Positions 22,445-34,256 of a stretch of DNA of 64,000 nucleotides are shown in pieces (within the stretch, counting starts at the first letter, position 1; the number at the start of each line of letters is the position of its first letter). Location: assembly GCA_005656395.1 (NCBI GenBank), contig SRSI01000031.1:248001-312000 (forward strand), in the 5' to 3' direction. Source of the DNA: Strongyloides papillosus (taxonomy: Eukaryota; Nematoda; Chromadorea; Rhabditida; Strongyloididae). Position numbers and translations under genes: made by a program. A model generated the notes under the pieces. It was not told where the DNA came from, did no database searches, and worked only from the letters and a program-made list of their open reading frames with translations.

Positions 22445-25400
22445 CTAAAATAAAATGTAGAAATAATTGTTGAAGACGGTATAAACAAATGAAAATAAAA
22501 AAAATGAACGATGGTAATTTATAAAATAGAGCACGTTAACATTAAAAAGTATTAATTAATTAATACAATATACCAATAACAAAATTTTTAATTAAGCAAT
22601 ATGATAAAAGTTTCTACTTTTTATTGCAAAAAAAAAACTAATTAAAAATAAATATTATCATAAAATATATTATAATAAAAAGAGAATGGAATTTGAATCA
22701 GATAAGACAGAAAAAAAATAAAATAGAAAAATAAAAATAAGAAAATAAAAGTATTTTTGAGTTTACAATGGGATAACATTAAATTTCTATCCTTTTTAAC
22801 AATATACTTTTTAGGGAAACAATAAAACTATTGTTTTTAAAATAGTAATGGTCATCTAAAAATATTTCTATATGTATTGGGACATGAAAGAAGATAATGT
22901 GCATATTATATTTTTAATGAGAATTCTGTTAACATATAATACAAAAATTTCAAGGTGGTATGTAATATAATTGCACATTTTTTATATATCATATTCAATT
23001 TTTCATTATAAATCATGTCAATTTATAATTTATGAAGCATTTATTTTCCACAATAACATTTTGACATATACGTTTAAATATTATAAGATAAATATAGTTT
23101 TATTATAGTAGAGAAATGAAAAAAATATAATAATAAAAAATTAAATGATTAATCTTCATAATAATATTTTCTTTTATTTATTATTTTAGGATTAAAAATT
23201 TATCATAATCAGTTAGTATAAAGAAGTATAACCTAATATAAACTAACGTACATCTATACTTTATTATTGATTTTTCTTTTTCATAGCTGGTTAAAAGTGC
23301 CATAATAGCCTTCACCTCTTTATACAACAGCAAAATGACAGGGGACCGACCTCTTTTATTTGTTATTTGCATAACGAAAATAGATTCCATTCAAAATATC
23401 ATATAAAAGAAGTATTAGAAATCAAGAATGAAATTATTGTAAATATTAATATAGATAAATAATAAATGTAAACTTATAAAATAATATAAAGGATAGTTTA
23501 ATATAAATGATAAAAATAGTAAGTAGATATTAGAATTTTAATAAAATATGGGGTACCAAATATAATAAAAATATGATGATTTTTTTTGGTATAAAATTCA
23601 TGTAATTATTGTTATTTTAAAAGTCAACCAAACTGATAGATAATTGATGAAATGATGTGCTATAATTTTACTCTTATTCACAAATATATACATAATGTAA
23701 ATACTTTTAACAATGGTCAAAATGTTGGCTTGCCCTTGATTCTTAGAATATAACGCACATGTACAACTAAAGCATGATCACACTCTAACTCCTAATAGTA
23801 GTAATTTTCCAAGTAATTATAATGTATTTTTTTTAAAAAAATGTATGTATATAATATATACAATATTTAATAAATAAATACACTATTTTTAACTCTTCAT
23901 CTGTCTATACATTATATTACAAATTTAAAAAAAAACCTCTTTTAAATCCCCATCAAATACTTATATAAGTAAACAAATTATTTTTTTATCTCAATTCTAA
24001 GTATTTTAAAATTTGTAATAATATTAAAAATGATAAAAACGGTCAGAGGAAGAGAAAATTATTGGTCATGACAGCTGATGTATAAAGAATCACATTTTCA
24101 GCCTACTTTTATTATCAATGAACATAGAAGCATTATGTTTGACTATTTTTCAAACATGGTTATAAAAGTTTTTTAGTTTGTACTTCAAAATATATATACA
24201 TAATATACTTCAATAAATATTATTAAATATTTTAATGATGTTTAAAAAAAATAAAATTACATAATCAAGTTTAGCAAATTCATTAATAATATTTCCTATT
24301 ACAGGTATGATAAAAAAATTGTAATTAAAGAAAAGTGGCATATTTTTATGTCTTAACGACAATTCAAATAAAATATTAAATAAGTAAATAATTTTTTTTA
24401 TTTTTTACACTAAAACACGAACAATATTTTTTGCTATAATCTTTAAAAATTTGTCAGATTTTCTAATAAACAATTTATTATTACTTTCTTTTAATATTAC
24501 TAACATTAAGCAATGTGAATTATTCAAAAAAAAAAGTAATTTCTGAATAATTTTCTCAAATATAAATATAATTGGACGATAACTAGCGACTAAAAATTAT
24601 ATTTTCTTAGCTTTATTTAATTTAACTCAAAAATAAAAATTGGCATAATAAAGCGTTAAAGAACACTAAAAACTGAACCACAATTCTTGATAGTTATATT
24701 AAACTTTCCGTTTAAAATTAAATTAAACTAAATCATGTAAAGTATTTAGGACATTAAATTACAAAGAAAGAAAAGAAACAAGCTGCCGTTTTGGGTACTT
24801 TAATGAAACGAATAAAATCTCATAAATCATTTTATTTTAAAAATATAGAAGAAAAAAAGATGTATTAAATGAATAATTTTTCATTGCTTCCTTATTACTT
24901 AAAATAAAATTGATACATATTTAATGGTAGAGATTAAATAATTAACCAACCACAAGTCTTATCTTTAGATACAAATTATTTTACAAAAGAATTATTATAA
25001 TACAATGTACTAGTAATTAGTTAATTTTCACTGACTCAAGAAATATCTTAAATGAAAAATGGAAAAAATAAAGCAATTGGTTTATTTTTTTCCTTTTTTT
25101 CCATCTAATGACATATATTCACGTGTTAAATGTTACCAATTTCATAGGTCTATAAAATAATTTATCGATAAACAGATAGATAATATTATAAAATATTTAA
25201 GAATATATTTAGGGATAGATAAATTTTGTAATTATTTCCAATAAAGAAAGTACAAAAAAAATAAATACTACAAATATTTAAATAACCTATTTTTTAATCA
25301 AACAATTATTAAAAAAAAGCTTTGTCTTGTAACTCATTATTATGTGAAAAAAATAGATGAAAAATGATTGTTTTTTCTACTCAATCTAAAAGTTTTATTT

Positions 25401-28400
25401 TTCATTATTTTTTAGTATCCTCATTTTTATTATTTTTTTTATTTTACTTTATTGGACTTTTGTGTTTGAGTAAAGATATATCATTATATCAATATTTAAT
25501 TTTATGTATCAGATAAAATTTCAATTTTGTAAAATTCATCATTTTTCTAATTAATCACATAAAAATTAGTGAGCATTTAAGCATAGTATAAAAAAAGAAT
25601 ATTATTGTTTCTTTAAATAGTCATGGAATACTAAAAAAAATGTTATGAATTTGAAAAACTGTAAAATATTCTTATTCTTTGTTATGTGTTATCATAACAA
25701 TACGATGAATATTAAAAAACTTTTCTAGAGAAAAAAAATATATATACACCTACAAAAAATTTTTTTATTATACATTTATGTTTATACGTCAATGAAATAT
25801 TACTAATTATATTAAACAGTCTTATAATGAAAAATTTATACTTTTAAGTGAAATGTAATTAATACCACATTTGAAATTTAAGCTGAAAAATAAAATGAAA
25901 TAAATTTATCAGTATATAGATTACAATTCTTAAAAAAAAATATAAGAACTTGTCACTTAATATCCATCTACATATAAATACTAAGATGATTATAAAATAA
26001 ATATATTCATATATATAATCTCACAATTTCTTTTTGATTTATTCTTTACATTTCTGTTTTTAAAGATGAAATCCTTCATAAATTGGAAAATATTAAAATA
26101 ACATAAAAAAGCAAAATAAATAACAAACTTCTAATATTTACCTATATAGAGGATTAATTTTAATAGAGAAATAATAGTGATTTGAAACATTTTAGATTTA
26201 AAAGAATTTATATTTAAAAAAAACCCAAGTTGTAATGAAATTGAATATGACGTACTTACTAAAAAAATAAAGATGTTTGAGTTTCAAAAATAAAGATTGG
26301 ATATCACATTTGTTGTTTAGATAAAATATTGTTTTTCTTTTTTCATAAATATTTTTCATAACAATATAATAAATTTTTTATTCAAAACTATATTTAACTA
26401 TAAACATTTATGTATGTAAAATTTTAATAAATATTGAAGATTTTAGTAATCAAAATATTAAAGATCTTAGTATTTTTTTGTCAAAGATTATCATAAAACT
26501 TGCTTTTTAGCAATAATTATTAACTTTATATATTCCTAGATGCATAGATTTATAAAAAAGAAAATTTAAAATTTAGCTAATGCTCTTATTGTTTTGGTGT
26601 ATTAGAAAAAATAAATAAGGATAACAGGAGTTTTTATGATATTTATTAAAAATTACACGTTTTCAAGTAATTTATATAAAATTTTTCCATTTATTAAATT
26701 ATGTTATTTGTGGTTAAAATTCAAAAACCAATTTTTTGTGTACAATTATTTACTGTAATGAATTAAAAAATAAATTTACTATTATTTTGTTTTTTTTATT
26801 ATACAAAAACAAGGTTAATCTCGTTTATTTTGTGCAAAAGTACAAAAAGTTTTAAATTTAATAAACTTTTCCAAAGTATGACCACTTGTGACAATCTTAT
26901 AGTCTTTTTGGTTAAAATTTTAAAAGAAATCTTTAATTCAGTTATTTTATTGGCAGTAGACGAACTCAAACTAAACAATTATAGTAAAATAAAAAAAGTA
27001 ACGATTATATCATTCAATAGTTTTATTTAGATGAAATTTATTACTTAGCAAAAGATCATATAAGAGAGTATTTATTCATAAAAATAATCACTAATTTATA
27101 TTTAGAGAATATTTTAAAATAAAAGAATTCTATAAAAATAATAACTCTTTTTTTAACGTATTAAAATTTTTTTTTCTTGTCACAAGTTACTTTATTAAAA
27201 ATGTATCACAAAATTTAATGTTGATACGAAAATAGAATAATAGAATAGAAGATTAAAGTTTATCTTTTATAATATTTTTTTGTAACAAAAATGTTTTTTA
27301 CATAAATACATAGCAAAACTTTTCTATTCCTTGAATTAAAGCAATTAATTTAAAAAAATTTATTGCAATAGTACATTTTTTTCAATTTGTTTGTTTAATA
27401 TCAATAAACCCTTTTAGGATAATTATGTTTATCATGGATAAAAAGAATTTTAGTTAATTTTTTTTTAATAGTTGTAATAGTTTTTATTGATATTAAAAAT
27501 AATTTTCGTGTATTTGAATGATTTATCCTTTAATTCTTACTCACATTCATAATTATGTTTAAAAATGTTATCATATTTTTTTAATAAATTAATGCATAAG
27601 AAAAAACATGATGATAAATGATTTTCTTAAATTAACAATTTCATAACTCATCTTTAATTTTATTGAAGCATAAAAATTATTGTAAAATAAGAATCATTAA
27701 TTATTTTGAAGACTATTATAATTAAAAATAGCTATAATTGTTATCGTTTGTGTTATATACAATGATAATTAGATAAATGAACCAATTGATCCTTAAATTG
27801 TAGAAGAAAACATTGTTTTTACTACGGTCGTAGTAAGATTATTTAATTAATTTATGTACTTAAACAATTTCTTGGTAAATCTTATGAGAAATAGATTTTT
27901 AGTAAAGATTTATATTTTATCATCAATATAGCTATTAGTAAATGCTTAAAAATTATAGTAAAAAGTAAATTTTTTAATAAAAAATATTATCTTAAGAGAA
28001 AAATTGTTACAATGCCGTGGGATGTATACTAATAATATTAATTTTTTTATATAAAGAATATAAATATCATTTGATTATAGCATTACTTTTTGTACATGGT
28101 CACACTTTCTCTTTACAACAGTAAAAGAAAATTTATTGTGTTTAAAATATTTATGTTGTATATAGATTTTAGATTATATTAAAGAATGTATCAAATTGAA
28201 TATTTAAATAATTTCTATATCAAAATGGTCTTAATATTTATTAATAATACTATTTTTAGTACAAACATAACTTAAAATATTTATATACTTACTAAAAAAA
28301 GTTATTTTTTTATACTTTTCTGAAATTTGACAACAAAAATATTATAGAAAATGAGAATTTTAATATTTGTACCTAAAATAATTTTTATCATCTATATTTC

Positions 28401-28643
28401 TGATAAAACCTTAAATACAAATGGATAGACAATAAGAGGCACGGCCTGCAGAAATTAATATTTTTTAATAGTGAAAATGAAATAATAAGTTGGAAAAAAG
28501 GTACCGTCTAGTCCATCTCGATTTAAAATGTACAGTTGGCCATATTTGTCTAGTTCTTAAAATTAAAACTATTTTTATTGTTTATTTTGAAGTCTTTTTA
28601 TGTTTATTAAATATTTTTAGATTTTTCTCAAATATATTTATTG
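22445..28643. other. 6.2-kb AT-rich stretch without a gene
   Basis: This lies between two genes transcribed away from each other (Pellino on minus, glucosidase I on plus), so it should carry both promoters. No supported coding frame, RNA gene or repeat array was seen. The final 200 bases before glucosidase I contain a slightly GC-richer patch (28.43-28.56 kb). Confidence 0.55.
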
Positions 28644-31082
28644 ATGAGTAAAAAAACTAAGGAAATATTGAAGAAAAATGATGTTAAATCAAAATCTGAA
28701 GTGGATCCTTCATTAGTTGATGAGACAAAAAAGAAAAAGAAAGGTCCTAAAGCTAGAGGAAAGACTTATTTTAATGTTACAACATTATATACAATTGCTA
28801 TTGCAAATATCGCTATTGTGACATTTGGATTACATCAGATTTATTATTTGTATTATGTTCAACCGCAATTGTCAGTTACCAAATCTGATTTACCTATAGT
28901 TAGTTACACATCACCAGATAGTCTATTGAAATGGAGTACCTACCGTCCTCATTTATATTTTGGTTTACGGAATAGGCATCCAGAATCTCCTTTATTTGGT
29001 TTGTTATGGTATGAACAACCTTCAGAGAAGTCATTGCTTTACAATACCCCTGTTCGTCATTGGTGCGAGAATGGAGATTCCATTAAAAATTATGCATGGC
29101 TTTATCATGATGGAAAAAGTTATGGTAAACAAAGAATAAATGATGAGAAATACCAATTAAATACTAGTTTTATTAGTGAAGGTCAATCTTGGAGTGCTCA
29201 TGTGTCTATAAAAAATACCACAAAAACTGCCAAAAAAAATATAGCACTAATTTTTTATTTTGCTTCTCAGGATAATAAGACACTTTTTGTTTATGATGAA
29301 AGAAATAAAAAAATTAGAGGCAACTCAAAAAATTTTGAACATTTTGAATTACAATTCCATTCCAATAACGATGTTGATCAAACTTTTTTATTTAACACAA
29401 CAATTATTAATCCAGTTTATTATAAAGAATATATAATGAAAAATAGTAAATTAGTAAAAGAAAAAAAGCGTTATGCTCTTCCAACAACATCTCCAGTGAA
29501 AGAAACAACGATACCTCAAAAATTTGTTGCTGTCCAATTTAACTTCAAATTATCAGGTGATGTATATATTACTTATCGCACAAAAGTCGGCAATATTTAT
29601 CATGGAGAAAATTATAATGAAAAATTAAAAGAGAAGGCAAATAATTTCTTAGTGAAATTTGAAAAACAATTTAATTTAAATAAGAAGAATGCTTCAGCTG
29701 CCCATAAACATATGGGAAGAATTGCTTTATCAAATATGTTAGGTGGAATAGGGTCTTTTTATGGTTCAAATATTGTAAAATCTAAATACTCTTCAACTGA
29801 TTATTTATTATATTATGGTCCACATAGTTTACTTACATCTGTCCCATCAAGGTCATTCTTCCCAAGAGGTTTCCTGTGGGATGAAGCATTTCATAATATT
29901 TTAATTAGGAAATTTGACCCTGAATTGTCTTTCGAAATACTGGGTAGTTGGTTTGATACTATTAATGTGGAAGGTTGGATCCCAAGAGAAATGATTCTTG
30001 GAAGTGAGGCACAAGCTAAAGTACCATCTGAATTTATAGTTCAAAAAGATGATGTTGCTAATCCTCCAGCATTCTTTTATTTGATAGATCAAATTCTACA
30101 TAATCACCAATTTGTTGAGAGTCACAAAGAATCTTTGAATAGATTATATCCTAGACTACAACTTTGGTATAATTGGCTCAAAAAAAGTCAAACTGGTCCT
30201 AAAAAAGGTCTTTTTAGATGGAGAGGACGTGATGATAATGTTGATAAAGTATTAAATTCAAAAACTCTTGCCTCTGGTTTAGATGATTATCCTAGAGCTT
30301 CTGATCCTTCTGAAGATGAATATCACTTAGACTTAAGATGTTGGATGGCATTTTGTAGTAAAGTTATGAGACAACTATCAGAAGTTATTAAATCGGATCA
30401 GATAGATGTTATAGAAAGTTTACGTGAAGAGGAAAATGAATTAAACGATTATGAAACATTAAAAAAATACCATTGGTCTGAGGAATCTCAGTCTTTTGCT
30501 GATTTTGGTAATCACAGTATGAAAGTAACATTAGAAAATGAATTGTATCGTGACAACAATGGATATTTACAATACAAATGGTATAGAAAACTTTGGCAAC
30601 CGGCAAAATTACGTTTCGTTGATGATGTATTTGGTTACAATAGTATATTTCCATTCCTTCTAAAACAAATACCTCCAAAAGCTCCGGAATTAAAAATTAT
30701 TCTTACCAAAATCGGCGATCCTGAAATTCTATGGAGTAGATATGGTTTAAGGAGTGTATCAAAAAGTTCTCCATACTACAATAAAAGAAATACTGAACAT
30801 GATCCACCATATTGGAGAGGTAATATTTGGATAAACATAAATTATATGGCCTTATCTTCATTGAGGTATTACGCTGATATTAAAGGTCCTTATCAAACAA
30901 TGTCTCTTCATTTATATGAAAAATTACAAAGCAATGTTGTATCTAATATAGCTAACGAATACAAAAAAACGGGTTATACATGGGAAAACTATAATGATCA
31001 AAATGGAGCTGGACAAGGAACAAGACCTTTTAACGGATGGAGTTCCTTAGTCTTAGCAATGTTATCTGGGGATTTTAATTAA
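28644..31082 (+). CDS. mogs-1: mannosyl-oligosaccharide glucosidase (glucosidase I, GH63)
   Basis: An intronless frame of 812 residues; human MOGS is 837. The enzyme removes the outermost alpha-1,2-glucose from the Glc3Man9GlcNAc2 precursor in the ER, the first trimming step of N-glycans. The start chosen is the ATG of MSKKTKE, 23 bases after a TTTTTAG acceptor at 28620. Features in order: basic cytosolic tail (to about residue 41), one membrane anchor (about 45-68, type II), the beta-sandwich domain with SPLFGLLWYEQP, and the (alpha/alpha)6 catalytic domain. GH63 signature blocks are present: FPRGFLWDEAFH (about 405-416), GWIPREMILG, DDYPRASDPSEDEYHLDLR, PPYWRGNIWININY (about 720) and WENYNDQNGAGQG (about 780). 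Its 3' end faces torsin, with 94 bp between the stop codons. Confidence 0.95.
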   Translation: MSKKTKEILKKNDVKSKSEVDPSLVDETKKKKKGPKARGKTYFNVTTLYTIAIANIAIVTFGLHQIYYLYYVQPQLSVTKSDLPIVSYTSPDSLLKWSTYRPHLYFGLRNRHPESPLFGLLWYEQPSEKSLLYNTPVRHWCENGDSIKNYAWLYHDGKSYGKQRINDEKYQLNTSFISEGQSWSAHVSIKNTTKTAKKNIALIFYFASQDNKTLFVYDERNKKIRGNSKNFEHFELQFHSNNDVDQTFLFNTTIINPVYYKEYIMKNSKLVKEKKRYALPTTSPVKETTIPQKFVAVQFNFKLSGDVYITYRTKVGNIYHGENYNEKLKEKANNFLVKFEKQFNLNKKNASAAHKHMGRIALSNMLGGIGSFYGSNIVKSKYSSTDYLLYYGPHSLLTSVPSRSFFPRGFLWDEAFHNILIRKFDPELSFEILGSWFDTINVEGWIPREMILGSEAQAKVPSEFIVQKDDVANPPAFFYLIDQILHNHQFVESHKESLNRLYPRLQLWYNWLKKSQTGPKKGLFRWRGRDDNVDKVLNSKTLASGLDDYPRASDPSEDEYHLDLRCWMAFCSKVMRQLSEVIKSDQIDVIESLREEENELNDYETLKKYHWSEESQSFADFGNHSMKVTLENELYRDNNGYLQYKWYRKLWQPAKLRFVDDVFGYNSIFPFLLKQIPPKAPELKIILTKIGDPEILWSRYGLRSVSKSSPYYNKRNTEHDPPYWRGNIWININYMALSSLRYYADIKGPYQTMSLHLYEKLQSNVVSNIANEYKKTGYTWENYNDQNGAGQGTRPFNGWSSLVLAMLSGDFN

Positions 31083-31176
31083 TTTTTTCATTGTTTTATT
31101 ATCAACATCTTTTTAAATATTAATTTTGATAATTTATAACATTACCAATAAATTGTTAGTTTTTTTATATACAAAT

Positions 31177-32264
31177 TTATATTTCATCTATCTCAGGTTT
31201 CTTGTAATATTTCTCACTTACTAGATTCATCTTGTGTTCTATGAGACGACAACCATTCACTGAAAATAATGGATCATTTTTTGGTGAAAATGTTATTTGT
31301 TTTAAAAGAAAATCCTTAATCTTCTTATTATATTCCACATTTGTATACTCCCTTTCATTGAAAATAGTTTCTATACATTCTTCAATATGTTTCTTTTCTA
31401 GTGGTAGAAAAGGGACAAAAACATCAACAATACCTCTAAAAATCATATCACTTTCCTCAAGACCACCTTTATTTACAGCAACTTCTTTTATAATATTTTC
31501 GAAATCCTCTAGTTTCAAATCTTCTCTAAATCCTTTCTTTAAATAAAATTCTCTAACTTTATTAGCAATAGCATCACCCCCAGCATTACTAATAAATATA
31601 AAAATAGCATCGTTAGCAGGTTTACCACTAATTCTAACATTTTCTTGTCCAAAAGGTGATATAGCATCAAGAATTTTTGGAGACATTTTATCAACTTCAT
31701 CAAAAATAAATAATGTCTTTGTACAATCCGATAAATTTCCTGCAATCCACCTTTGAATATTTTCTCTGTATTCATTAACACGATTTGGCAATGGAAAATC
31801 TTTTGATCCATAATATCTTTTTACATATTTACTTGAAAATCCTTTTTCAAATAAATGCTCAGCTATTATTGTTGATGTATATGTTTTTCCTATTCCTGGC
31901 CAACCGTGGAAGGACATTACAAGTGATTTTTTTGATTTTCCTTCTTTTACCTGTTTAAGGTGTCCTGATACTAGATTTTCAACTGCAGCTATTGCTATAT
32001 GTTGCCCATATAATCTTTTTCTCAAAGCTTCAGATAATTCTAAGACAGATAAATATTACTTTTTTCTTCTATAAAATCAAATATACCTTTGTATCTTATT
32101 TTAATCCACGGAGCCTCGCAACATTCGAGCACTTTACACTGATTATAAAATAGAAATGATCCTAATCCAACTGCTATAGAAGTCCCTACCATAATTGATA
32201 TTAATTCACCATAAATCATGGTAGAAAAATATGAAAATAATATTAATGATAGGCCAAACCGCAT
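31177..32264 (-). CDS. torsin-family AAA+ ATPase
   Basis: Two exons (32264-32087, 32039-31177; 47-bp intron, phase 1), about 346 residues. The ATG follows an acceptor CTTATAG by two bases. Order: signal peptide (MRFGLSLILFSYFS), a hydrophobic N-terminal segment ending in the Cys-Cys pair of LECCEAPW (TorsinA has AECC), LYGQHIA, Walker A GWPGIGKT (residues 105-112), Walker B LFIFDEVDKM (Asp173-Glu174), sensor-1 region FIFISNAGG, FVPFLPLE, and a C-terminal NGC at about residue 322 matching the torsin KGC sensor-2 cysteine. Torsins act in the ER and nuclear envelope lumen with LAP1/LULL1-type activators. Two departures: Walker A has Thr where torsins usually have Asn (GxTGxGKN), and the sensor-2 Lys is Asn. 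C. elegans paralogues are TOR-1, TOR-2 and OOC-5; I cannot say which this matches best. Confidence 0.92.
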
Positions 32265-32520
32265 TTCTATAAGTAGCAATTTTTAGAAAAAAAATAAACC
32301 AGATTTGACTAGTCTTAAGAAGTTTTTTTAGCTTATCTCCATGTATATTTTTGGTGTCTGGAGATCGTTATGAGACAAAATAAATGGTATTTTGTTTTTG
32401 CCTTCAGTCATATGTCGGAATAACACTTGATTCTTTGTAAAAAAAATTTTGTCACTTGTAAGAAGTTGAAATAAAGAGTTTTTTTTTGTTAGACAAAGGC
32501 GATGCATAATTTTTAATGTA

Positions 32521-32542
32521 CACTCAAAAAATTCTTCCGTTT
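32521..32542 (+). repeat. left terminal inverted repeat
   Basis: 22 bp, identical to the reverse complement of 33455-33476. It is preceded directly by TA. After position 22 the two ends diverge but both continue with TTCCGTT-type subrepeats. Confidence 0.8.
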
Positions 32543-33244
32543 TTCAAATTCCGTAATGATTTTAACAATCAGTTTTTGTTTTTTCTCTGTTTTTTTTAAA
32601 ATTTCGTTAATTTTAAATACGATTTTATAAAATTTTCCGTTTTATTTTACTCCGATATTATTTGTACCGTTTCTATGTTATAAACTTAGTAAGAGATGTC
32701 GCGTTCCTCTGTCATTATTTTTATAGTATAAATAATATGATGTTTTACCTATTCAATCATTCTCTGACTGTTATAGGAACCAAGGAGCCGACCTTGTTTT
32801 TTTTATTAAGATGTTTTTACTTTTTTATATGTATGTTCACCAACAAAAATGATCTATTAGCCAAACCGTGTAATACTTTTTTACTCTCTATACGCTAAAA
32901 ATTAAAAGTATACACAAAATAATATTTTAAATGTAAATCCTCATAGTGTTAAAATAAAATTATAAAATATTTATATAAAAATTGTAGACAAAATTTCTTT
33001 TTTTTTCTTCTTAAGTTGCATTGTATATGGCTAAATATCATCTTCATGAAGAATATTTTTCTGACACAAAACAAAAACAGTAAAACCAAACAATTAAAAG
33101 TTAGGTTCAGGTGAATGCGAATAAATTTTATCTTTATCAATCCAGGCCTCTTAACCGTTCTCAATCCTTTCTGAATTTTCTGTGAAATATAAAGATTAAA
33201 CATCAAAATGCCTTATGGTTTGGACCACAATTTAAAAAGTTTGC

Positions 33245-33420
33245 ATTTTAAAACTCAGTTTTTTTAAATACGTAATTAAAAATTATTCCGTTTAAAAAAA
33301 ACTCCGTTCATGATATTAATCCGTTTTTTAAAAGATTGTATTTTAAAATTCAGTTTTTTTAAATTACGTAATATATAATTATTCCGTTTTTGCTAAAAAT
33401 TCCGTTTTTTTAGCCTACGT
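33245..33420 (+). repeat. imperfect tandem repeat inside the transposon (period about 95 bp)
   Basis: A unit beginning ATTTTAAAACTCAG at 33245 recurs at 33340 as ATTTTAAAATTCAG. Both are followed by a T-run, AAAT(T)ACGTAAT and ATTATTCCGTTT, giving about 1.8 copies. Confidence 0.6.
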
Positions 33421-33454
33421 TTTTTTTGATTTTTACGGGAAATTTTCCGTTCAT

Positions 33455-33476
33455 AAACGGAAGAATTTTTTGAGTG
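33455..33476 (-). repeat. right terminal inverted repeat
   Basis: The mirror of the left end: read on the minus strand it starts CACTCAAAAAATTCTTC, and it is followed on the plus strand by TA. Confidence 0.8.
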
Positions 33477-34256
33477 TAAATGCGTGTTTATACTAAAATG
33501 TTTAAAAGTGTTTGTTACAAAAGTAAAATTATAGATAACTTTATAAATTAGAATTTAATGATTAAATATATAAACCTAAACAATGTCAAAAACTTTGTGA
33601 AATTTCCACATTGTTATTTATAGTTTAAAACATTGCATTTTTAAGGTGGGAAACTATTTTCATTAAATGTTTAAAAACGTGACAAGTGAATTTTTTGTTA
33701 GTCCAATATATATAGAATATTCCTATTTTCCAAGGAGTATTTTTTTCTTTTCAGATTTTCTCAAATTTTTCATTGTAGGTTGGAAGAAAGTTTAAACTTT
33801 CACTAACTTATAGTAGAATTTCCTCTCATTCCTTGTTTTTTACTAAAATTGGTATGAAGAGTGAGTGTAAAAATATATTATTTTTAAATAAAACTCTAGA
33901 TCTAATCCATGAAATTCAATTTCTTTTAAAACGTTACGAAAATTGTATCGAAAATGCTTGAAATATGGAACAATAGTCTTAGTTGTTATCTAGAATTGAT
34001 TAAATCGCAAGTACTGAGTTAAATTTACTGTCATTCTTTTTTATTTATCTTCTTAATCTAAAAGTTCATCAAAACAAAAAGTACTAGTGAAAAAATAGGA
34101 TTGTTTTCACGTACTGGAAATTTACAATAACAACAACAACAATCCACACAAGAGAGTATTTTAAATAAACGCTTCTCCAGTATTGTTTATACATAATAAA
34201 AAGGTATAATCAGAATCAAAAAAGTTATTTTATAATTTTATTTATCAGAAATATTT

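Larger units (their letters stand above)
32521..33476. mobile_element. 956-bp MITE-like DNA transposon with TA target duplication
   Basis: The two ends are perfect inverted repeats of 22 bp, each starting CACTCAAAAAATTCTTC when read inward, and both are flanked by TA (32519-32520 and 33477-33478), the target-site duplication of Tc1/mariner-type elements. The interior is full of imperfect 'TTCCGTTTTT' subrepeats and has no intact transposase. Short open frames are broken and unrecognised, so it is probably a non-autonomous or decayed element. The perfect ends argue for fairly recent insertion. Confidence 0.75.
32265..34256. other. intergenic between torsin and GID8, carrying a transposon-like insertion
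   Basis: Divergent promoters of torsin (minus) and GID8 (plus) must lie here. Roughly half is taken by the inverted-repeat element at 32521-33476. The remainder (33.48-34.25 kb) shows no coding frame; a T-rich TTTATCAG acceptor at 34241-34248 precedes the GID8 start. Confidence 0.6.

Noticed and set aside
23181..23390. 69-codon minus-strand frame upstream of Pellino
   Set aside because: It has no splice link in phase to Pellino exon 1, which already starts right after a trans-splice acceptor. The composition is only weakly protein-like.
28641..28643. Start of glucosidase I at TTG
   Set aside because: A eukaryotic start should be ATG; the next codon (28644) is ATG and follows a trans-splice acceptor. 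The same correction was applied to torsin and IRS.
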